The notes under the pieces: model-generated | The model's input: only the letters and a program-made list of their open reading frames with translations | The model's database searches: none | What the model was told of the DNA's origin: nothing | DNA from: Streptomyces sp. SID486 | Lineage (GTDB): Bacteria > Actinomycetota > Actinomycetes > Streptomycetales > Streptomycetaceae | Assembly (NCBI RefSeq): GCF_009865385.1 | Contig: NZ_WWJT01000547.1 | Span: forward strand, 1 to 64,000 | DNA length: 64,000 nucleotides | Reading direction: 5' to 3' | Program-made: the position numbers and the translations under genes | Part shown: one piece after another, positions 56,851 to 64,000 of the stretch | Position numbering within the stretch: the stretch's first letter is position 1 | Layout: every line of letters begins with the position of its first letter

Positions 56851-59800
56851 TCACACCAGGGCGGTGGCCTCCGCGAGGGAGAGGCCGCCGCCCTCGGCGT
56901 ATGCGGCCTCGTACGCCCGCTCGTCGAGGGCCTGCCGGATCCGGGCCTCGGTCATGTCGTGGCTGCGCCGTTCCACGCCGGAGGCGACATGGCCGGGCGG
57001 CAGCAGCGCGTCGGCGGCGGCCAGGCACCGGGCGGCGTCGGCGGCCCGGCCGCCGTCGGCGCGGGCGAGGGTCATCGCGGCGACGGTGAGGCCGACGGAG
57101 TGGGCGTGCGGGTTGATGGCCTGGGACAGCGGGTCGGCGGCGAGCTCCAGCGCCCTGCGGACCCGTGACAGGGCCTCCTCGGAGCGCCCGTCCAGGGCGT
57201 CCAGCCATGCCTCCTGGCAGAGGATCACGGCGTCGAAGACGATGAAGTGCGCGAGCGTGACCTCCTCGCGCAGCGACCGCAGCTGTTCGCGCGCCTCCGC
57301 CGTGCGGTCGGTCAGACCGAGCCAGCCGGCGAGGAAGAGCCTGGCCAGGGGCATCGCCTCGTTGTGGCTGCCGTCCTGGCTGGCGATGACGTCACGCAGC
57401 ATCCGCTCGCCGCGTCCGGTCTCCCCCGCCTCGATGAGCACGCTGCCCAGGCGCGCGCGGAGCACGGCCACCTGGGCGCGGGCGCCGAGGAGTTCGGCGT
57501 GCTCGACGGCCGCCCGGTAGTCCGCCGCGGCCTCGCGGTAGGCGCCCTTGCGTTCGCGGGCCTCGCCACGGGCGGACAGGGCCTCGGTGGTGCCCCAGCT
57601 GTCGCCGAGCCGGCGGTAGATCTCCAGCGACTCGTCGGCGTCGCGGGCGGCGTCACCGGCCCAGGCGGTGCGGTTGGCGAGCAGCCCGGCGCGCATCTGG
57701 AGCGCCCCGGCCAGCTCCCATTCGAAGCCGGGGGTGTCCCGGCAGGTCCGTACGCAGGCGTCCACGATGGTGCGCAGCCGCTCGGCGTCGCCGGTGAGCA
57801 GCACGGCGAAGAACCACAGCAGGCCGGGGAGCCGGCAGGTCTGCGGCATGCCGGGCTCGTAGACCCGGGTGACGGCGTGCAGCTTCGCGCGCGCGGCGGG
57901 GGTCTGCCAGCGCTCCATCTCGGTGTCCATGCAGGCGAGATGGGCGAGGTGGACCCCGCGCCGGGCCTCGGCGAGGATCTCGCCGGTGTAGGGGGGCGGG
58001 GCGTCGGTGCAGCGCTGCCACACCGGTTCGGCCCGGCGGACCGGCTCGGCGAACGGGTCGGGGCCGAGCGCCATGACCTCCTGGCACCAGGTGCGGGTCT
58101 CGACCCGCTGGTCGCGCATCTGCCAGAACCAGAGCAGGGAGAGGATCAGGCAGAGCCCCTCCTGCTCGTCGCGTTCGGCGACGGCGTACCGCAGGGCGGT
58201 GCGCAGGTTCTCGTACTCCAGCTGGAACCGGCCGATGGCGGCACGCTGGTCGGGGCCGCGCAGCAACGGGTCGGTGGTGCGGGCGAGTTCGCGGTAGTAC
58301 GTCAGGTGGGCGCGGTCGGCCTCGGGGCGCCGGCCCGTCTCGTCGAGCCGTTCGGCGGCGTACTCGGCGACGGTCTCCAGCAGCCGGTAGCGCATGCCGC
58401 CGCCGTCGGCCGGAGCGGCCACCACCAGGGACTTGTCGACCAGGGAGCCGAGGGCGTCGAGCGCGGACGGCCCGCACACGGCCTCGGCGGCGGCCAGGTC
58501 GCAGCCGCCGGCGAAGACCGACAGCCGGGCCAGTACGTCCCGTTCACCGGCGTCCAGCAGGTCCCAGGACCAGTCCACGACGGCTCGGAGGGTCTGCTGG
58601 CGGGGCAGCACGGTCCGGCTGCCGGAGGTGAGCAGCCGGAAGCGGTCGTCCAGCCGGTCGGCTATCTGCCGGGGGGAGAGCATACGCAGCCGGGCCGCCG
58701 CCAGTTCGATGGCGAGCGGGAGACCGTCCAGGCGGCGGCAGATCTCGGCGCACGCCTCGCGGTCGTCGTCGACCCGGAAGCCGGGCCGGGCCGCGGCACC
58801 CCGCTCGGCGAGCAGCCGCAGTGCGACCGGCTCGGGCAGCGGGTCCAGGGGCCGCACCAGCTCACCCGGCACGCCGAGGGGCTCGCGGCTGGTGGCGAGG
58901 ACGGTCAGCTCGGGGCAGCGGGCCAGCAGGGTCTCGGTGAGCCGGGCGGCGGCGTCGACGACGTGCTCGCAGTTGTCCAGGATGATCAGCATGCGGCGCC
59001 GGGCGCAGTGCTCCACGAGCCGTTCGACGGGGTCGCCGAGCCGGTCGGAGACGGCGCGCATGCTGTCGACGCCGGCGCCGTGCAGCACGGTCTCGCGGGC
59101 GCCGATCGCGGTGAGCACGGCCTGCGGTACGGCGTCCGGCTCGTCCACGGGGGCCAGCTCGGCGAGCCACACGCCGTCCCGGACGGTGTCCCGTATCGCC
59201 TCGGCGGCCTCCTGCGACAGCCGGGTCTTGCCGGCGCCGCCGGGCCCGAGGAGGGTGACCAGCCGGGCGCCCGCGAGGTCGGCGCCGATGGCCCGGATGT
59301 CGGCTTCCCGGCCGACGAAGGAGGTGAGCCGGGCGGGCAGGTTGCCGGGGACCGCCGCGGGCCGGGGGCTCGGCGGTTCCTCCTGTAGCAACTCGGTGTG
59401 CAGGGCGCGCAGTTCGGGCCCGGGGTCGGAGCCGAGCCGGTCCGCGAGCAGGCGCCGCAGGTCCTCGTAGGCGGCGAGCGCCTGGGCCGGGCGGCCGGTG
59501 TCGCGCAGGGCGCGCAGCCGCAGCGCCTGGAGGGGCTCGTCCAGCGGGTGGTCGTCGCACAGGGCGGTCAGTTCGGGCAGCGCCTGCTCGGCCCGGCCGA
59601 GGGCGAGGGCGGCGGTGTGCCGGCCGCGCCGGGCGTCGAGGCGGCGGGTGTCCCAGCGGGCGGCCTCGGCGGTGTGGTCGGGCAGGTCGGCGAGGGCGGG
59701 CCCGTGCCACAGGGCGAGGGCGTCGTCGAGGAGGGCGGCGGCCTTGGCGGGGTCGCCGTCGGCGAGGGCGCCGAGGCCGTCGCCGGTCAGCCGGTCGAAC

Positions 59801-60105
59801 CGGGTGAGGTCGACGTCGTCGGGCGCGGCGGTGAGCCGGTAGCCGCCGTCGGCGGAGGCGACGGTGTCGGCGCCGAGGGTCCGCCGCAGCCGCCCGACGA
59901 GCGCCTGCAGCGCGCCGGTGGCGTCGGCGGGCGGGTCGGCGCCCCACACCTCGTCGACCAGTACGCCCGCCGGCACGGTCCGCCCGGTCCTCAGGGCGAG
60001 CACGCTCAGCAGGGCACGCAGCCGTGCCCCGCCGACGGGGACGGCCGTGCCGTCGGGGCGGATTGCCTGGGTGGTGCCGAGCAGCCGGTATCGCACAAGG
60101 TCCAT
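56851..60105 (-). CDS. AfsR-like SARP regulator with NB-ARC and TPR domains
   Basis: 1084-aa transcription regulator. Residues 1-95 are an OmpR-type winged helix (VPVGGARLRALLSVLALR), 95-240 the BTAD domain, then an NB-ARC ATPase (GPGGAGKTRL, MLIILDNCEHVVDAA, TVLATSREPLG, DGLPLAIELAAARLRML) and a C-terminal TPR-like helical array. AfsR-type proteins activate secondary metabolism in response to phosphorylation or ligand. ATG 60105 has AGGGA upstream; the frame stays open through repeat DNA before it. The convergent exporter genes could be a target, but no evidence exists. Confidence 0.88.
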   Translation of the reverse strand: MDLVRYRLLGTTQAIRPDGTAVPVGGARLRALLSVLALRTGRTVPAGVLVDEVWGADPPADATGALQALVGRLRRTLGADTVASADGGYRLTAAPDDVDLTRFDRLTGDGLGALADGDPAKAAALLDDALALWHGPALADLPDHTAEAARWDTRRLDARRGRHTAALALGRAEQALPELTALCDDHPLDEPLQALRLRALRDTGRPAQALAAYEDLRRLLADRLGSDPGPELRALHTELLQEEPPSPRPAAVPGNLPARLTSFVGREADIRAIGADLAGARLVTLLGPGGAGKTRLSQEAAEAIRDTVRDGVWLAELAPVDEPDAVPQAVLTAIGARETVLHGAGVDSMRAVSDRLGDPVERLVEHCARRRMLIILDNCEHVVDAAARLTETLLARCPELTVLATSREPLGVPGELVRPLDPLPEPVALRLLAERGAAARPGFRVDDDREACAEICRRLDGLPLAIELAAARLRMLSPRQIADRLDDRFRLLTSGSRTVLPRQQTLRAVVDWSWDLLDAGERDVLARLSVFAGGCDLAAAEAVCGPSALDALGSLVDKSLVVAAPADGGGMRYRLLETVAEYAAERLDETGRRPEADRAHLTYYRELARTTDPLLRGPDQRAAIGRFQLEYENLRTALRYAVAERDEQEGLCLILSLLWFWQMRDQRVETRTWCQEVMALGPDPFAEPVRRAEPVWQRCTDAPPPYTGEILAEARRGVHLAHLACMDTEMERWQTPAARAKLHAVTRVYEPGMPQTCRLPGLLWFFAVLLTGDAERLRTIVDACVRTCRDTPGFEWELAGALQMRAGLLANRTAWAGDAARDADESLEIYRRLGDSWGTTEALSARGEARERKGAYREAAADYRAAVEHAELLGARAQVAVLRARLGSVLIEAGETGRGERMLRDVIASQDGSHNEAMPLARLFLAGWLGLTDRTAEAREQLRSLREEVTLAHFIVFDAVILCQEAWLDALDGRSEEALSRVRRALELAADPLSQAINPHAHSVGLTVAAMTLARADGGRAADAARCLAAADALLPPGHVASGVERRSHDMTEARIRQALDERAYEAAYAEGGGLSLAEATALV

Positions 60106-60230
60106 TGTCCCTGGCGACGCACGGACACCGCTTCCGGGTTTCGGCCGCGCGCGCACCGGCGGGAACCGGGAACACGACACCGGCGGGAACCGGGTACGCG
60201 CCACCGCCCGGCGACGGGCCCCCGACCCCG

Positions 60231-60440
60231 GACCGGAGGGGGCCACACCGGAGAGGGCCACACCGGAGAGAGCCGCACCGGAGAGAGCCGCACCGGAGAC
60301 CCGTATCGGCGGCACTCGGCCAGAGGGGCCCGGACCGGAGACCCGGATCAGAGGCGCTCGGACCGGAGGGGCCCGGACGGAGTGGTCCGGACCGGAGGCC
60401 CGGATTCAGAGGCACTCGGACCGGAGGGGGCCCGGACGGA
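60231..60440. repeat. Tandem repeats upstream of the AfsR-like gene
   Basis: Within the 483-base gap without genes, a 15-base unit CACCGGAGAGAGCCG recurs from 60246, 60261, 60276 and 60291. A longer imperfect unit of about 58 bases (CGGATCAGAGGCGCTCGGACC near 60345, again near 60401) follows. CACCGGCGGGAACCGGG also occurs twice at about 60156 and 60178. Confidence 0.7.
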
Positions 60441-60588
60441 AGGGATCGGACGGGGTGTTCTCGGGTGATGTCGTTCTCCGGCCGGGTCGGTGGCGCCGGT
60501 CAGGAACCGCCGGCCGACCGCGGGACGTTCCCCCGGGGACCACCTGTACGGTCTTCGCGACACCCCGTCGACCCGAGGAGCCCTTCTC

Positions 60589-61389
60589 ATGACCACCGCC
60601 ACCACCCGCCACGGCGACCGGCGGGTCAGTCCCGTGTTCGTCGGCATACTGGCCGTGACGGCGGTGACCGGCTGGGCCACCTGGGCCGGGTTCGCCGCGC
60701 AGCCGGGCATCGCGGTGTTCCTCTTCGTGACGGCGGCCTGGGTCGTCTCCCTGTGCCTGCACGAGTACGCGCACGCCCGCACCGCCCTGCACGGCGGCGA
60801 CATCACGGTCGGCGACAAGGGCTACCTCACGCTGAACCCGCTGAAGTACACGCACGCGCTGCTGAGCATCGTGCTGCCGGTGCTGTTCGTGATCATGGGC
60901 GGGATCGGTCTGCCCGGTGGCGCGGTGTTCATCGAGCGCAACCGGATCCGGGGCCGCTGGCGGCACAGCCTGATCTCGGCGGCGGGGCCGCTGACGAACG
61001 TGCTGTTCGCGGTCGTGTGCACGGCCCCGTTCTGGCTGGGTGCCCTGGACGGCGTGCCCGCGGACTTCCGGTTCGCGCTGGCGTTCCTGGCGCTGCTCCA
61101 GGTGACGGCGGCGATCCTGAACTTCCTGCCGGTGCCGGGCCTGGACGGCTACGGCGTGATCGAGCCGTGGCTGTCGTACCGGGTGAAGCGGCAGGTGGAG
61201 CCGTTCGCCCCGTTCGGCCTGCTGTTCGTCTTCGCGCTGCTGTGGCTGCCGGCGGTCAACGGCGTGTTCTTCGACGTGGTCGACGCGATCCTGCGCGCGC
61301 TGAACGTGGACGACTTCTCGCAGTACTGCGGCCAGGACCTCTACCGCTTCTGGGAGGGCGCCGACGGGTACTGCTCGGTCAGCCCGTGA
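60589..61389 (+). CDS. Site-2 protease-type M50 metallopeptidase
   Basis: 266-aa membrane protease with about six hydrophobic segments. Zinc motif HEYAH is at residues 57-63 area (SLCLHEYAHARTALHGGD); the second metal ligand is in NFLPVPGLDGYGV. Cleaves membrane-embedded substrates such as anti-sigma factors in relatives. ATG 60589 has GAGGAG upstream; an earlier in-frame start at 60490 is unlikely. The 3' end overlaps the next gene on the opposite strand by 11 bases. Confidence 0.87.
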   Translation: MTTATTRHGDRRVSPVFVGILAVTAVTGWATWAGFAAQPGIAVFLFVTAAWVVSLCLHEYAHARTALHGGDITVGDKGYLTLNPLKYTHALLSIVLPVLFVIMGGIGLPGGAVFIERNRIRGRWRHSLISAAGPLTNVLFAVVCTAPFWLGALDGVPADFRFALAFLALLQVTAAILNFLPVPGLDGYGVIEPWLSYRVKRQVEPFAPFGLLFVFALLWLPAVNGVFFDVVDAILRALNVDDFSQYCGQDLYRFWEGADGYCSVSP

Positions 61390-61564
61390 CCGATCCGTTC
61401 CGGGTGACCTTGGCGCGCTTCACGTAGTACCAGGTCATGTTGGACGACAGGCCCGCCAGCAGCACCCAGACGATCCCCAGCCAGCTGCCCTGGACGAACG
61501 AGACGACCGCCGCGGCGACGGCGAGGACGCAGACGGCGAGGGTGTAGAGGGCGATGCGGGGCAT
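61379..61564 (-). CDS. Small two-segment membrane protein
   Basis: 61-aa protein with hydrophobic segments at about residues 5-25 and 27-45 and a basic tail (YYVKRAKVTRNGS). AAGGAGC stands 6-12 bases before ATG 61564. Convergent with the M50 gene. No function known. Confidence 0.7.
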   Translation of the reverse strand: MPRIALYTLAVCVLAVAAAVVSFVQGSWLGIVWVLLAGLSSNMTWYYVKRAKVTRNGSVTG

Positions 61565-61629
61565 GGGGGCCGGCTCCTTGCGGGGGACACTGCTACGACG
61601 GTCCAGTGTCCCCCATCGCCGGGTGCGGC

Positions 61630-62334
61630 TCACACGTCGGTGACCCGGAGCCCGGCGTGCGCCTTGTACCGGCGGTTGACGGAGATCAGGTTCGCGACCA
61701 GGGACTCGACCTGGTGGGCGTTGCGCAGCCGGCCCGCGAAGACGCCGCGCATACCGGGGATGCGCCCGGCCAGCGCCTGCACGGTCTCCACGTCGGCACG
61801 CTCCTCGCCGAGCACCATGACGTCGGTGTCGATCTGCTCGATCTGCGGATCCTGGAGCAGGACGGCCGACAGGTGGTGGAAGGCGGCGGCGACCCGGGAG
61901 TCCGGCAGCAGGGCGGCGGCCTGCTCGGCGGCGCTGCCCTCCTCCGGCTTGAGGGCGTAGGCGCCCTTCTTGTCGAAGCCGAGCGGGTTGACGCAGTCCA
62001 CCACGAGCTTGCCGGCCAGGTCCTCGCGCAGGGCCCGCAGGGTGTCGCCGTGGCCGTCCCACGGTACGGCGACGATCACGATGTCGCTGCGGCGCGCGGT
62101 CTCGGCGTTGTCGGCGCCCTCGATGCCGTGGCCGAGCTCGTCCGCGGCCGCCCGGGCGCGCTCGGCGGCCCGGGAGCCGATGATCACCTTCTGGCCGGCC
62201 CGGGCGAGCCGGTAGGCGAGTCCCTTGCCCTGCGGGCCGGTGCCGCCGAGCACGCCGACGACGTACCCGGAGACGTCGGGCAGGTCCCAGGGGTCCTTGG
62301 CGGGGGCCTTCTGTGCGCTGTCGGTAGAGGTCAT
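61630..62334 (-). CDS. npdG: F420H2:NADP+ oxidoreductase
   Basis: 234-aa Rossmann enzyme moving hydride between reduced F420 and NADP. Motifs: VVGVLGGTGPQGKGLAYRLARAG at the N-terminus, IIGSRAAERA with the NADP-phosphate Arg, IVIVAVPWDGHGDTL, CVNPLGFDKKGAY, AAFHHLSAVLLQDP and AHQVESLVANLISVNRRYKAH at the end. Sets the F420H2 supply for actinomycete redox enzymes. ATG 62334. Confidence 0.9.
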   Translation of the reverse strand: MTSTDSAQKAPAKDPWDLPDVSGYVVGVLGGTGPQGKGLAYRLARAGQKVIIGSRAAERARAAADELGHGIEGADNAETARRSDIVIVAVPWDGHGDTLRALREDLAGKLVVDCVNPLGFDKKGAYALKPEEGSAAEQAAALLPDSRVAAAFHHLSAVLLQDPQIEQIDTDVMVLGEERADVETVQALAGRIPGMRGVFAGRLRNAHQVESLVANLISVNRRYKAHAGLRVTDV

Positions 62335-62371
62335 GGCCCGACTCTACGTCCGTGACGTCCGGGGCACCGGC

Positions 62372-63445
62372 TCAGGTCAGCCGGTGCACGGGCACGCGGC
62401 GGAAGGTGATCGTCTCGTAGGCGCCGAAGTCGCCCGTCTCGTAGAGCAGTCCGAGCGTGTGCGGGTCGACGCGGACGAGGTCGGAGTAGGCGGCGGGCAG
62501 CCCGTCGACGGTGAAGACCGGGCGCCAGGTGGTGCCGCCGTCATGGGAGGCGCGGATGGTGAGCAGGGCGCGGGCTGCGGGGTCGGCGGGGGCGGAGAAG
62601 AGGAGCACGTCGGGGTCGCGGAGCTGGAGCACGGCGGCCTCGCAGACCGGTGCGGTCAGTCCGGCCTGCGGCCGGAAGGGCTTGACGAGTGTCTTCCCGC
62701 CGTCCGCGGAGTGGGCGTCGGCGCGGTTGCCGGGGGACGGCGAGTCGTTGCGGGTGTTCAGGTAGACGCGGCCGTCGGGGAGTTCGGCGGCCGTGGTCTC
62801 GTTGACGTTGACGTAGCCGTCGGTGTTCTCGTCCACGTAGCCGAGGTACCAGGTCTCGCCGTGGTCGTCGCTGAGCAGGCAGTGCCCGCTGTTGTACCTG
62901 GCCTCGGCACCGGTGTCGGTGCCGGTGGGCGGGACGGTGTGGTTGGCCGGGACGAGGACGCGGCCGGAGGTCAGCTGGAGGGCGTGGCCGGGTGTGGTGG
63001 CGTACCAGCGCCAGCCGGGCTTCTTCACCTGGGCGGTGATCTCCTTCGGCGCGGACCAGGTGACGCCGTCGTCGTCGCTGTGCTGCACCCAGACCCGGCG
63101 GCCGTCGGCGTCCTTGACCTGGCCGCGCAGGATGGCGGCCTCGGTGGCGGAGGCGGCGGCACGGACGTGGACGAGCAGGATCCGGCCGGTGTCGAGGACG
63201 ACGGGGGCGGGGTTGCCGGCGAGGTCCGTCCCGTTGCTCGCGGCGACCTGGAGCGGGCCCCAGGTACGGCCGCCGTCGGTGGACCGCTTCTGCACGATGT
63301 CGATGTGCCCGTTGTCGGCCGCGGAGGTGACCCGGCCCTCGCAGAAGGCGAGCAGGGTGCCGGACCTCGTGGCGACGACGGCGGGGATGCGGAAGCTGGC
63401 GTATCCCTCCTGGCCCGCGCGGAAGGGGACGGTCACGTCGGTCAT
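62372..63445 (-). CDS. Exo-alpha-sialidase-like six-bladed propeller enzyme, no signal peptide
   Basis: 357-aa protein with the sialidase FRIP motif (residues 18-21) and Asp boxes STDGGRTW (55-62), SDDDGVTW, SDDHGETW and SHDGGTTW, plus degenerate SADGGKTL. Catalytic candidates include Arg of FRIP and a Glu in RYNSGHCLLSDD/ CEAAVLQ regions. It lacks any signal peptide from ATG 63445 (GAGGAG upstream), so would act in the cytosol or leave by another route. Might prefer KDN or other sugars. Confidence 0.8.
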   Translation of the reverse strand: MTDVTVPFRAGQEGYASFRIPAVVATRSGTLLAFCEGRVTSAADNGHIDIVQKRSTDGGRTWGPLQVAASNGTDLAGNPAPVVLDTGRILLVHVRAAASATEAAILRGQVKDADGRRVWVQHSDDDGVTWSAPKEITAQVKKPGWRWYATTPGHALQLTSGRVLVPANHTVPPTGTDTGAEARYNSGHCLLSDDHGETWYLGYVDENTDGYVNVNETTAAELPDGRVYLNTRNDSPSPGNRADAHSADGGKTLVKPFRPQAGLTAPVCEAAVLQLRDPDVLLFSAPADPAARALLTIRASHDGGTTWRPVFTVDGLPAAYSDLVRVDPHTLGLLYETGDFGAYETITFRRVPVHRLT

Positions 63446-63552
63446 CGGGCGGCTCCTCACGACCTGGGGCTGGGCCGGGACCATCCCCACTCCGGGCGAA
63501 TTCGCGGTGAACTCCGTGTCACGAGTGACCGGTTGCGGCAGGATGCGGTCGC

Positions 63553-64000
63553 ATGGACGCCGTACGGGTCGCGTTGCTGCGGGAAGTGCTCGCCGGGACG
63601 GAATGGCTGGGTGCCACCCGGAGGTTCGCGGGGGTGCTGCGCGGCTCGGTGGTGGCGCACGGGGGCGGGCTGCTGCTGGTGGGCACGCCGGAGTACGAGC
63701 CCTGGCACCTGGCGGCGCATCTGGTGGACGAGGCGGCCTGGTCGGGCATGCCCGAGCTGGCGCCGACGCTGGTCCGGCACGGCGCGCGCCCCGGTGATCC
63801 CGCGCATCTGGCGGTCGGGCCGGCCCGGATCGCGGCGGCGCGGCGCGGGGAGACCCTGCTGGTCGTGGCGCCCGGGGAAGCGGCGTCGCTGCTGGAGCGG
63901 GTCCACTCGGCGCGGCGGGCCGGGGTGACGGTGCTGGCCCTGGGCGCCGGCGGGGGCGAGCTGGCCGCGATGGCGCACGAGACGCTGGCCGTGCCGGCGG
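63553..64000 (+). CDS. Partial gene, possible SIS-domain protein
   Basis: At least 149 codons from ATG 63553 to the window edge, no stop. The stretch TVLALGAGGGELAAMAHETLAVPA resembles the last part of a SIS sugar-isomerase domain (loss of one or more C-terminal elements is due to the window edge). Cytoplasmic. Divergent from the sialidase-like gene by 107 bases. Family uncertain. Confidence 0.55.
   Translation, partial: MDAVRVALLREVLAGTEWLGATRRFAGVLRGSVVAHGGGLLLVGTPEYEPWHLAAHLVDEAAWSGMPELAPTLVRHGARPGDPAHLAVGPARIAAARRGETLLVVAPGEAASLLERVHSARRAGVTVLALGAGGGELAAMAHETLAVPA

Overview
The window is high-GC actinomycete DNA, almost certainly from a Streptomyces chromosome. Starts are often GTG, genes overlap as GTGA or ATGA, and the order malEFG - malR - glnE - glnA2 - panB - AfsR/SARP regulator - npdG is the kind seen in the S. 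coelicolor core. These gene names come from recalled family features, not from a database search.

Layout. 1-5 kb: maltose/maltodextrin ABC importer (malE, malF, malG) with divergent LacI-type malR and a shared operator region. 5-9 kb: PAP2-type membrane phosphatase and glnE, converging. 9-13 kb: ABC ATPase, two permeases, a small secreted protein and a DUF72 protein. 13-19 kb: secreted phosphoesterase, MFS transporter, anchored beta-propeller protein, and a large Orn/Lys/Arg decarboxylase. 19-23 kb: a KAP-like membrane NTPase and a small beta-trefoil-like protein of unknown role, ending at a displaced copy of the glnA2 3' end.

23.17-39.96 kb is an actinomycete integrative and conjugative element (AICE) of about 16.8 kb inserted into the 3' end of the protein-coding gene glnA2. 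The element supplies a replacement C-terminus and terminator, so glnA2 stays intact, and the original 3' end is stranded at the far border. Its modules, left to right: an AT-richer cargo pair (LPO_1073/Vpar_1526-like protein with a small membrane partner); an XRE-TPR regulator with a flavoprotein, bracketed by two related hairpins; a GntR repressor with palindromic operators; a transfer operon (small proteins, DUF2637 membrane protein, GGDEF protein, zinc protein, FtsK/TraB translocase) with repeats after traB; small membrane/zinc proteins; a modification-dependent-type restriction endonuclease in antisense; a Prim-Pol plus P-loop replication pair with iteron-like repeats; then xis and int.

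40-64 kb returns to the chromosome: glnA2, DUF3105 and DUF305 proteins, an S53 protease, a DUF397/XRE pair with an ATPase-type regulator, a GH18 chitinase with DasR-like operator sites, an MFS exporter, an endonuclease/exonuclease/phosphatase protein, an MFS-TetR pair, panB, a DrrAB-like exporter, a 1084-aa AfsR-type regulator, an M50 protease, npdG, a cytoplasmic-type sialidase and a truncated final gene. No rRNA, tRNA or CRISPR array was recognised.
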